Assembly (NCBI GenBank): GCA_947465645.1
Contig: CANIBQ010000081.1
Location: 1-21,950 of the forward strand
Direction: 5' to 3'
DNA length: 21,950 nt
Origin: Acidobacteriota bacterium
Lineage (GTDB): Bacteria > Acidobacteriota > Vicinamibacteria > Vicinamibacterales > UBA2999
This document shows positions 15,909 through 21,950 of the stretch, one piece after another. The translations under genes and the position numbers were made by a program. The notes under the pieces are model-generated. The model had not been told where the DNA came from. It saw only the letters and a list, made by a program, of their open reading frames with translations, and ran no database searches. The stretch's first letter is position 1; each line of letters begins with the position of its first letter.

Positions 15909-17657
15909 TCAGACGACGGCCAGCTTCGAAGGTCTCGCGCTCGTGATCGGGAAGCGAAGCGTGAACGTGCTGCCGAGCCCCACCTCGCTAGTGACCGAGA
16001 TCGTCCCGCCCAGTTGCTCCACCACCTTTTTCGAGATGGCGAGGCCGAGGCCGAGGCCGCGGCGCTTCGTCGTCGCGAAGTCCTCGAAGATGTTATCGAG
16101 GCGCTCGACCGGGATACCGCAGCCGGTGTCGGCGATCTCGACGACCGCGGCGCCATCCTGTCGCATCGTCCGGATGATGATGCGCCCGTGCGGCGGGGTA
16201 GCCTGAAAGGCGTTGATGAGCAGATTGCGGTAGACGCGATTGAGCGCGAAGAGGTCGCCTTCGACAAACAGCGGGCCGAGCAGGAGCTGGGTCTCGAGCG
16301 TCAGGCCGGAGCTTGCCGCGGTGGTCTGCATCGACTCGGCAAGCTCGGCGAGCGCCTTGTTGACGTCGAGCGGGAACTTGTCGAGCGGCAGCGGCCGCGC
16401 GATGTTGCGCAGGTCGTCGAGCACGCGCTTGACCTGGGCGAGCTCGCGATCGACCGTGCGCCTGAAGCTCTCGCGATACTCCAGGTCGTCGAACATCTTC
16501 ACGATCAGCTTGCAACTGTTGCCGATGTTCTGGATCGGGTGCGACAGGTCGTGCACCAGGCCGATTGCGATGCGGCCGAACATCGCCTGCCGCTCCTTCT
16601 TCCGGACGTCCTCCTGGAGCTCGACGAGCCGGTCGGCCATGTTGTTGAACGCCAGGCCCAACTGGCCGATTTCATCGGTTGAATCGACGACCACGCGCTC
16701 GTCCAGGCGTCCTTCGGCCAGCGCACGGGTGCCGCGCGTGAGCGTGAGGATGGGATTGATGAACCGCCGGCCCCAGATGTATCCAGCCGCCATCATGGCC
16801 AGCAGGGCGACGGTGATGGCGATGACGAGCTGCTGCTGCAGACGGATCGGGATGGCGAACGCCTCGGACAACGGCTGCTCGACGATTATCATCCAGTTGA
16901 GCGCCTGAAGGTGAGCAGCGACACCGAGGACCTGTCCTCGCGGATCGTCGTATTGGCCGGAGGCGATGCGCTCGCCCGTCCGCAATTCGCGAAGGGTGGC
17001 CACCAGGCGGTGGGAGAGCATCGGGTCGCCGCGAGCGACGCGGGATTTCGCGCTGGGGTCGCCGTGCGCGAGCAACTGACCCTCATCCGTGACCACCAGC
17101 GCGTATCCCTGCTGGCCGACCCGTATGCGGTCGACGATGCGCCACAGTTGCTCGAGGTTCAAGCGCCCGACGAGCCAGCCCCTGCCCTCGCTGTCACCCA
17201 GCCGGATTGCCACGACCGACGTCGGCAGCAGGTCGTCGTCGACCGAAAATTCCGACATGATCGCCCCGTCGATGGTCGCCCCCTCGGAACCAGGCACCCT
17301 TGCCGTCGGCGTTCCAAGACTGCTCGACACGATCGGATGGCCGTCCTCGTCGAGCAACGTCAGCTCCCGGTACTCTGGGAACTGCAGAACGAAGTTCTTG
17401 AGGATGCGGTCCTGCTGCCACCGCTGCAGCCCCGTTTGCTCGAGGTCGGCCGACACCGCCTGGAGGATCTTGACGCTCCCGGTGACGTAGAGCTCGATCT
17501 GCTCCGCCGCCCGACGGGCGACGTTCAAGTTGCCTTCGATGACCGCCTGCTGGGCGCCGGTTCGCAGGGAGACGATCGACACCGCGCCGTAGCCGAGCAG
17601 GGGGACGACCGCGGCCGCGGCCATCATCACGGCGAAGCGCGTTGAGATCTTTCGCAC
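15909..17657 (-). CDS. Membrane sensor histidine kinase, Cache-HAMP-HisKA-HATPase
   Basis: The 582-residue kinase has TM1 (about 8-30), a large periplasmic region (31-276) resembling a double Cache sensor, TM2 (277-295), a HAMP domain (about 298-350), a dimerisation helix with phospho-acceptor His369 in LVHDLSHP, N box NLLINA (Asn482), G1 box DTGCGIP (510-516) and G2 GLGLGLA. No receiver domain is attached. Its GTG start overlaps the stop of the SBP gene (TAGTG), so the two are translated together. NtrC-type activators often receive phosphate from such kinases, and one lies 3.5 kb upstream on the same strand; it is a plausible partner. The ligand may be delivered by the SBP. Confidence 0.93.
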   Translation of the reverse strand: MRKISTRFAVMMAAAAVVPLLGYGAVSIVSLRTGAQQAVIEGNLNVARRAAEQIELYVTGSVKILQAVSADLEQTGLQRWQQDRILKNFVLQFPEYRELTLLDEDGHPIVSSSLGTPTARVPGSEGATIDGAIMSEFSVDDDLLPTSVVAIRLGDSEGRGWLVGRLNLEQLWRIVDRIRVGQQGYALVVTDEGQLLAHGDPSAKSRVARGDPMLSHRLVATLRELRTGERIASGQYDDPRGQVLGVAAHLQALNWMIIVEQPLSEAFAIPIRLQQQLVIAITVALLAMMAAGYIWGRRFINPILTLTRGTRALAEGRLDERVVVDSTDEIGQLGLAFNNMADRLVELQEDVRKKERQAMFGRIAIGLVHDLSHPIQNIGNSCKLIVKMFDDLEYRESFRRTVDRELAQVKRVLDDLRNIARPLPLDKFPLDVNKALAELAESMQTTAASSGLTLETQLLLGPLFVEGDLFALNRVYRNLLINAFQATPPHGRIIIRTMRQDGAAVVEIADTGCGIPVERLDNIFEDFATTKRRGLGLGLAISKKVVEQLGGTISVTSEVGLGSTFTLRFPITSARPSKLAVV

Positions 17658-19276
17658 TAGTTCCCCGCCGAAGCCTGCCGTCGATCGGCGCCGGTCCAGC
17701 GCCAGATCGTGTATACCGGATCGACCGGGTCGCGGCCGGGCTCTTGAACGATCTGGAACGCTTTACTGACCGCACGTGTGCGTTCGGTCCATGCGAGAAA
17801 CAACGCGGGAGGATCATCCCGCCAGATTGTTTGAAGCCGGCTGGCTGCCGAGCGCACGGCCGCTTCGTTCTCTGAGACCCGAAGCACGTCGATAATGCGT
17901 TCAGCGTCGGCGTTTTCATACCCGAACACGTTCAGACCTTTGAAGTGGCGGGCAGAGCGCCAGAACTGATAGCCCCGCTCAAATGTGGGTCCGCTCACGA
18001 CGTCCATCAACATCGCGTCAAACCGACCCTCGGCGACGCGGGTATTGAATTCCTCGATAGGGACGACTTCAAATTGCATGTCGACCCCTGCGTTGTAGAG
18101 CTGCTTCTGCACTTCCAGCGCGACGCGTTCCAGCAGCGTGAAATTGGCCGGGATGAGACACACGAACCGGAAGCGCGCGCCCGGGACAGTCGAGTCGACC
18201 TGTTTCGGCAGATTTGCGCTTTGCAGCAAAGACGCGGCAAGGCTTGGATCAAAACGATACGGCGTGATCGCAGTGTCAATCGCCCAGTGCTTCGGCCACA
18301 AAGGGCTCGTCGCGGGCAGTCCGCGGCCGTGCAACACGTTCTTGATGAGTGATTCGCGATCGATGGCGACATTCAAGGCGCGACGCACCGCCGGCGACTG
18401 GAACTGTGGCGTCCTCGAGTTGAACGCCACCACAAATTGATAGTGCCGAACGTGGGACACGATCTGAATATCGTCATTGCTGATGAATTCGACAGCCTCG
18501 GGGGTGACGTTCGACACCATGTCGACCTCACCACGAAGCAGGCTGGTCCAGGCAGTTCGGAGCGTGTGAAAGGGGCGAACTACGACTCTCTTGAGGTGCG
18601 GGGTACCCAAGTGATACTCGTCAAATCGCTCGAGCACGATTTCTGAGGGGTCATTCTTGACCACCCGATAGGGGCCGGTGCCTACACTCTCAGTTCCAAT
18701 GGTGAGCGGGATTTCCAGATTCTCCGGGAGAAATGCCGACTGTTGCCTTAGCTCGAAAATCAGCTCACGGTTGCCTCCAATCGTGATTCCGGCAAGGTCG
18801 AGGAAAGAAGGGTAAAGACTCTTGTTACGTGGCTGATTGATCGCTTCGCGTAGGATGCCGGCGGCAAGTTCCGGCGTCAATGGTGTTCCATCGTGAAAGC
18901 TAACCCCTTCACGTAAGAGCACCCTCAGACGCGTGCCGTCATTCTCCCACTGCCATTTCTCCGCAAGTCTGGGAGCGGCGCGGCCATCCTGGCCGAGTTG
19001 TGTAAGACCTTCCACGCTTAGAGCGGCCATCATCTGGCGTGCGCCCAGATCGGTTCCCGCCACCGTTCCTTCCGGGACGCCTATGGTAAGCATCTCGACG
19101 TTGACGGCCGTCGCCTCTGGGGCGCCGCAAGCCACAACGCTTAGGCACAAAAAGAAAACGCCGCACCAAGCCTGCAGGGCCGTGCGGCGTTTTGAGACGA
19201 GCGAAGACCAGACTGACGTCCGGCCAGTCCTTACTAGTTCTTCTTGTCGGCGAGGTCGTCCATCACCCACGGGCAA
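17657..19276 (-). CDS. SBP_bac_5 family (oligopeptide-binding type) lipoprotein, no permease partner
   Basis: The protein resembles DppA/OppA-type solute-binding proteins: VEGLTQLGQDGRAAPRLAEKW..., LREGVSFHDGTPLTPE (about 125-140), VRRALNVAIDRESLIKNVLHGRGLPA, and a closing extended C-terminal lobe. A lipobox LSVVAC (Cys50 from the start given) follows a KRR and hydrophobic stretch, so it is an exported lipoprotein. The start is uncertain: TTG at 19276 or GTG at 19270, both inside the 3' end of the peptide gene; no ATG/GTG lies nearer the signal peptide. The gene sequence looks less GC-rich than its neighbours. No ABC permease or ATPase is nearby; it is instead coupled to a histidine kinase, suggesting a sensing rather than import role. 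Confidence 0.85.
   Translation of the reverse strand: MPVGDGRPRRQEELVRTGRTSVWSSLVSKRRTALQAWCGVFFLCLSVVACGAPEATAVNVEMLTIGVPEGTVAGTDLGARQMMAALSVEGLTQLGQDGRAAPRLAEKWQWENDGTRLRVLLREGVSFHDGTPLTPELAAGILREAINQPRNKSLYPSFLDLAGITIGGNRELIFELRQQSAFLPENLEIPLTIGTESVGTGPYRVVKNDPSEIVLERFDEYHLGTPHLKRVVVRPFHTLRTAWTSLLRGEVDMVSNVTPEAVEFISNDDIQIVSHVRHYQFVVAFNSRTPQFQSPAVRRALNVAIDRESLIKNVLHGRGLPATSPLWPKHWAIDTAITPYRFDPSLAASLLQSANLPKQVDSTVPGARFRFVCLIPANFTLLERVALEVQKQLYNAGVDMQFEVVPIEEFNTRVAEGRFDAMLMDVVSGPTFERGYQFWRSARHFKGLNVFGYENADAERIIDVLRVSENEAAVRSAASRLQTIWRDDPPALFLAWTERTRAVSKAFQIVQEPGRDPVDPVYTIWRWTGADRRQASAGN
19145..19193 (-). terminator. Strong intrinsic terminator after the peptide gene, inside the SBP signal-peptide coding region
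   Basis: On the minus strand a perfect 12-bp stem (AAAACGCCGCAC and GTGCGGCGTTTT, 19155-19193) with 15-nt loop is followed by TTTTCTTTTTG. It lies 40 nt after the peptide stop. It is inside the sequence encoding the SBP signal peptide (KRRTALQAWCGVFFLC), so readthrough or a separate start of transcription is needed for the SBP and kinase. Confidence 0.8.
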
Positions 19277-19329
19277 TAGTTGCTCGGCTTCTTCGTGTTG
19301 GTGGCTTTCTTGATGACAGTGATCTTCAT
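19234..19329 (-). CDS. Candidate RiPP precursor peptide, 31 residues
   Basis: A short gene starting ATG at 19329 with GGAG 7 nt upstream, 38 bp after the maturase stop. The product begins MKITVIKKATNTKKP, a basic Lys/Thr-rich leader-like half, and continues with NYCPWVMDDLADKKN, the only part with Cys (19), Tyr (18) and Trp (21) and a likely core. No transmembrane or signal sequence is visible. Its position directly next to a radical SAM/SPASM enzyme, with its own ribosome binding site and an intrinsic terminator 40 nt downstream, suggests a highly expressed precursor modified at C19, Y18 or W21. The type of crosslink (thioether, cyclophane) cannot be told. I recognise no named family. The residues are lost if this is not translated; ribosome or mass data are lacking. 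Confidence 0.72.
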   Translation of the reverse strand: MKITVIKKATNTKKPSNYCPWVMDDLADKKN

Positions 19330-19336
19330 GATTTTA

Positions 19337-19340
19337 CTCC
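19337..19340 (-). promoter_or_regulatory. Ribosome binding site of the precursor peptide
   Basis: GGAG on the minus strand, separated from the ATG at 19329 by 7 nt (TAAAATC). Few genes in this window have such a clear site, which supports translation of the short frame and fixes its start within a longer open frame that runs back into the maturase gene. Confidence 0.7.
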
Positions 19341-19367
19341 GGTTATGGTGAATGGCCGATTGTTGAC

Positions 19368-20795
19368 TTACATAGTGGCGGTAGCAGTGCGCTCCGCCAA
19401 GCTGACGAGTGCTGACTCGAACGCACTTTTGTGACACGACGGTTGGTGCATGTCGCCGAGCTCGGTGTGTGCCGCGACGGAGCAGCCGCCGCCGCATACG
19501 GGAACAAACGAACAGTCTCCGCATTCCTCTTTGTGGGCCGTGAGCCGATCGAAGCGTTCGGCAGTAGCGGCCCGCCACGACTCTTCACGCCCGTCGATGT
19601 GGCCCGTCGACTGGCTGGCGTCGCCCGTGAATCCCGGGCAGTTGTAGAGATCCCCATTGGGTCCAATCGAGTACGCATGCCGCCGGTGAATCTCGCACGG
19701 TCCCATGTGCACGCCGTCGGGCGTTGCGAAGCCGTGCTTCCTCGTCTCGTCCCGGAGAAACTGCATCTTCTCGTCGACGAAGTGGCAGCTGTCGCACATG
19801 CTCGCACCGCCACCACCCGCGCCAGCGGTCGTCATGCACGTGCCGCCCAGCGGCTTGCCGCTGTCGCCGACGACTGAGAGCGGGATGAAGCCCTTCGGTG
19901 GCGCCGGGGTCGCCGGGGTCCTGATGATCGGCTTGAAATTGATCTTCACGATGTCGTCGGCGAAGTCCTGCTCGCGGAGGTAGTCGAGCAGCGCAGGGTA
20001 GCTGTCCACTGAAGATTCGTCGAAGTTTCCACCAATAGTGATGGGCACCTTGCTGGCGACCTTGCGGACGTTTTCGATGATCTTGTCGAAGGTTCCCTGC
20101 TTGCCGCGCAGTGGCCGCATGCGGTTGTGCGTATCGCGGTCGCCGTCGAGCGTGATCTTGATGCCGTTCAGGCCGTAGGGCGTCAGCCGATCGACCACCT
20201 CTTCGGTCAGGAGAAGACCATTGGTGATGATGTTGACCAGGAACGTGACCCCGCGTTCCTCGCAGAGCGCGTGACACCCCTCCGCCAGCGCATAGCACGC
20301 CGGAAGGTTCAACAGCGGCTCGCCGCCGAACAGCGTGAGCACGAATTTCTCGGGCTGCACCTCATCGAGACGATGTCTGGCCCAGTCGACCACCCGGGCG
20401 GCCGTCTCGGGCGACATCTTGTTGGCGAACTTGTTGTGGTCGCCGTGGTCGCCCTGGAAGCAGTAGTCGCACGCGAAGTTGCACTGCAGCGTCGTCAGCA
20501 CCGTGAGGCGCAACTGATCCGTATCCTCGCGCATGTTCGCGAAGAACTGACCGAGTGACGCGCGCTCTTCTTCACGGGTGCCGACCAGGAAGCCGTTCTC
20601 GACCAGTGCCTCGATCGTTTCGCGCTCTTCGTCGTTGAACGCCGAATCACCCCTGGAGATGCGCTCGGAGATGCTATTGAGCAACCCTGTGACGTCGGGG
20701 GATACCAGCAACTGCGCGTCGGACAGCGTGTTCATGAGGAACACTTCGTTGCCTTTCGCGACCGGCACCTGGACGTTGAACATTGAGGGTTGCAT
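19368..20795 (-). CDS. Radical SAM/SPASM peptide maturase
   Basis: From the ATG at 20795 the protein has 475 residues. The first ~90 residues look like a small winged-helix/RRE-like region (NEVFLMNTLSDAQLLVSPDV..., ENGFLVG). The radical SAM core follows with CNFACDYC (Cys105, 109, 112) binding the catalytic 4Fe-4S cluster, and GGEPLL (157-162). A Gly-rich insertion (GTCMTTAGAGGGGASMCDSC) precedes the SPASM domain, with Cys367, 386, 425, 428, 434, 438 and 454 for auxiliary clusters. Such enzymes install thioether or carbon-carbon crosslinks in RiPPs or activate sulfatases. No sulfatase is nearby, and a small peptide gene follows. The frame extends further upstream to 20999, but that part crosses a sigma-54 promoter and has no conserved look. 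Confidence 0.88.
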   Translation of the reverse strand: MQPSMFNVQVPVAKGNEVFLMNTLSDAQLLVSPDVTGLLNSISERISRGDSAFNDEERETIEALVENGFLVGTREEERASLGQFFANMREDTDQLRLTVLTTLQCNFACDYCFQGDHGDHNKFANKMSPETAARVVDWARHRLDEVQPEKFVLTLFGGEPLLNLPACYALAEGCHALCEERGVTFLVNIITNGLLLTEEVVDRLTPYGLNGIKITLDGDRDTHNRMRPLRGKQGTFDKIIENVRKVASKVPITIGGNFDESSVDSYPALLDYLREQDFADDIVKINFKPIIRTPATPAPPKGFIPLSVVGDSGKPLGGTCMTTAGAGGGGASMCDSCHFVDEKMQFLRDETRKHGFATPDGVHMGPCEIHRRHAYSIGPNGDLYNCPGFTGDASQSTGHIDGREESWRAATAERFDRLTAHKEECGDCSFVPVCGGGCSVAAHTELGDMHQPSCHKSAFESALVSLAERTATATM

Positions 20796-20912
20796 ATGTC
20801 GTTCTACTTTCGAGATACACGTCCACCCGATACGCTGGGCAGATCCTGATTGCGCTGAGTGTTTGTCGCCCCGGGACACTGGTGATGTCGCCTGCGACTC
20901 ACACCCAACTAG

Positions 20913-20928
20913 AGCAACGGGTGTACCA
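20913..20928 (-). promoter_or_regulatory. Sigma-54 promoter of the maturase-peptide operon
   Basis: On the minus strand TGGTACACCCGTTGCT fits the sigma-54 consensus TGGCACGRNNNTTGCW in length, with GG (-24) and TTGC (-12) exact and the A-C of the first element kept; C4 is T and positions 7-8 deviate. Transcription would start near 20903, about 108 nt before the maturase ATG. The next gene upstream encodes a sigma-54 activator. Confidence 0.65.
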
Positions 20929-20944
20929 GCGGTCGACTTGCACA

Positions 20945-20997
20945 GCTTGCGTAAGCGATCGCGAGATATTGCGAACGGAAACGCGCGATCGGCAAGC
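20945..20997. promoter_or_regulatory. Compound inverted repeat upstream of the sigma-54 promoter, candidate activator site
   Basis: CGATCGCG (20956-20963) is repeated inverted at 20984-20991, and outside it GCTTGC (20945-20950) pairs with GCAAGC (20992-20997). GCTTGCGTAAGC is itself nearly palindromic. The element begins 17 bp upstream of the -24 box, nearer than usual for sigma-54 enhancers, so activator binding is only a suggestion. Confidence 0.4.
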
Positions 20998-21103
20998 AAC
21001 TGGCATTAGTGACGTCGAGACACACACGGCCAACGCGTTAGCCACCAATCCGCATGCCTTCGCGGCAGAGCTTGGACCAACGTGGATTTGTGCTGATTGG
21101 AGC

Positions 21104-21123
21104 CCGGTCAAGTTCTTGACCGG
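21104..21123. other. 20-bp perfect palindrome downstream of the sigma-54 activator gene
   Basis: CCGGTCAAG-TT-CTTGACCGG, 37 bp past the activator stop; as RNA it would form an 8-bp stem with a GTTC loop. No T-run follows on the minus strand, so it may be a Rho-type 3' end, or an operator for the divergent spacing to the maturase promoter. Confidence 0.45.
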
Positions 21124-21160
21124 TGGGGACAGAGGCTTGGCGGAAAGTACCGCCGTGAGG

Positions 21161-21950
21161 TCAGTTTCCTCGGATCTTGCGGGCGAGTTCGCGGATTTCG
21201 AGCCGATCCATCTTGAATTTCAATGTGCTGAGCGGGAGTCCGAGTGTACGGGCCGTGGCGGTGACGTTCCACCCGCCCTTTTCAAGCGCGCGGATGATGA
21301 AATTGCGCTCGAAGGTCGAAACCGCGCGGTCGAGCAGGTTCTCCGTGGCCGGCCCGTCGGAGTCGAGCTGGGCGACGTGGAACTCGTAGGGCAGGTCTTC
21401 GTCGGTAATCCAGTCCTTGTCAGACACCGCGACGAGCCGTTCGACGAGGTTTTCGAGCTCGCGGATGTTGCCGGGCCACCAGTACGCGCTCAGGATCCGC
21501 AGCGTCGAGTCGGCGATGCCCTGGATGTTCTTCCGGAACTTCAGGTTGTAGCGGCGTAGAAAGAATCGCGCGAGCTCGGGCAGGTCTTCGATCCGGTCGC
21601 GCAGGGCCGGCATCTTGATGGGGATCACGTTCAAGCGGTAATACAGGTCGTCCCGGAAGGCCCCTTCCTTGACCGCCTTCTCCAGGTCGGAATTGGTCGC
21701 GGCAATCAGCCGGAAGTCGGTCTTGATCGGATGCGTGCCGCCGACGCGTTCGATCTCCCCCTCCTGAATCGCGCGCAGCAGCTTCGCCTGCAGTTCGTAG
21801 CGGAGGTCTCCAATCTCATCCAGGAAGAGCGTCCCGCCCGCGGCAAGCTCGAACTTTCCCAGCTGCTGGCGGATGGCGCCCGTGAAGGATCCTTTTTCAT
21901 GGCCGAAGAGGATGCTTTCGACGAGCTCCTTCGGGATCGCCGCCAGGTTC
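21161..21950 (-). CDS. NtrC-family sigma-54-dependent activator, C-terminal part (5' end outside window)
   Basis: About 263 residues are visible; the frame is open to the window end and the N-terminal sensory part, possibly a receiver domain, is not seen. The AAA+ domain shows [18 protein letters not shown] (the sigma-54-contacting GAFTGA loop as GSFTGA), Walker [13 protein letters not shown], the sensor region [27 protein letters not shown], and the [15 protein letters not shown] lid. The C-terminal HTH of Fis type is in [34 protein letters not shown]. These hexameric ATPases open sigma-54 promoters. A sigma-54 promoter follows directly upstream of the maturase gene, and a histidine kinase lies further down the same strand, so this activator probably controls the peptide operon. 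Confidence 0.93.
   Translation of the reverse strand, partial: NLAAIPKELVESILFGHEKGSFTGAIRQQLGKFELAAGGTLFLDEIGDLRYELQAKLLRAIQEGEIERVGGTHPIKTDFRLIAATNSDLEKAVKEGAFRDDLYYRLNVIPIKMPALRDRIEDLPELARFFLRRYNLKFRKNIQGIADSTLRILSAYWWPGNIRELENLVERLVAVSDKDWITDEDLPYEFHVAQLDSDGPATENLLDRAVSTFERNFIIRALEKGGWNVTATARTLGLPLSTLKFKMDRLEIRELARKIRGN

Larger units (their letters stand above)
20796..21160. other. 365-bp intergenic region between activator and maturase genes
   Basis: The only non-coding stretch over 300 bp in the window. It holds a sigma-54 promoter (20913-20928), a compound dyad (20945-20997) and a palindrome near the activator 3' end (21104-21123). The leader from the predicted start point to the maturase ATG is about 108 nt and shows no riboswitch-like fold that I could see. 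No conserved ORF was recognised. Confidence 0.6.

Noticed and set aside
19330..19578. Longer 114-residue version of the peptide frame
   Set aside because: The upstream part lies inside the maturase gene in another frame; the GGAG-ATG at 19329 marks the likely start.
19368..20795. Anaerobic sulfatase-maturating enzyme instead of RiPP maturase
   Set aside because: No sulfatase gene is nearby and a small peptide gene with its own ribosome binding site follows.
20796..20999. N-terminal extension of the maturase to 20999
   Set aside because: It would translate through the sigma-54 promoter and looks like non-coding sequence; the ATG at 20795 gives the family-like N-terminus.
20899..21111. 70-codon minus-strand frame in the intergenic region as a second peptide gene
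   Set aside because: It overlaps the promoter and dyad and has no ribosome binding site or recognisable motif.

Overview
The window is very GC-rich, densely coding bacterial chromosome. Tandem-FKBP foldase, eukaryote-type P5C dehydrogenase, 2-oxoglutarate dehydrogenase E1/E2, QueF, HU and Cache-type histidine kinase genes, together with short GC-rich palindromes of the GTCCGGCT..AGCCGGAC type, suggest an Acidobacteriota-like genome, perhaps Vicinamibacteria. That placement is inference; no rRNA or other phylogenetic marker is present.

Layout. Positions 1-2499 (+): the C-terminal half of a MATE efflux protein, then pruA, which looks leaderless. Positions 2528-7488 (-): sucA-sucB-FKBP; the FKBP start overlaps the sucB stop (TGATG). 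Positions 7536-8369 (+): a Cof-type HAD phosphatase. Positions 8449-8878: a GxxExxY (PD-(D/E)XK-like) gene framed exactly by a 28-bp inverted repeat, one arm of which encodes the last residues of the next gene. Positions 8863-14575 (-): an SNF2-type helicase and an Eco57I-like adenine methylase, start and stop separated by 1 nt, a DISARM-like (DrmD/DrmMI-like) candidate defence pair without drmABC. Positions 14690-15308 (-): queF and a small Smr protein. Positions 15486-15785 (+): an HU-family protein with a clear promoter and intrinsic terminator.

Positions 15909-21950 (-) hold what I consider the most interesting locus. In transcription order it contains an NtrC-type sigma-54 activator (cut by the window end), a 365-bp intergenic region with a well-matched sigma-54 promoter and a compound dyad, a radical SAM/SPASM peptide maturase, a 31-residue candidate precursor peptide with a good ribosome binding site, a strong intrinsic terminator, an orphan SBP_bac_5 lipoprotein without ABC permeases, and a Cache/HAMP histidine kinase whose GTG start overlaps the SBP stop (TAGTG). 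This reads as a RiPP (ribosomally made, radical-SAM-modified peptide) locus coupled to a peptide-binding protein, a sensor kinase and a sigma-54 activator. A working hypothesis is a secreted modified peptide that is sensed by its own SBP/kinase pair; this is inference.

I saw no rRNA, tRNA, CRISPR array or transposase gene.
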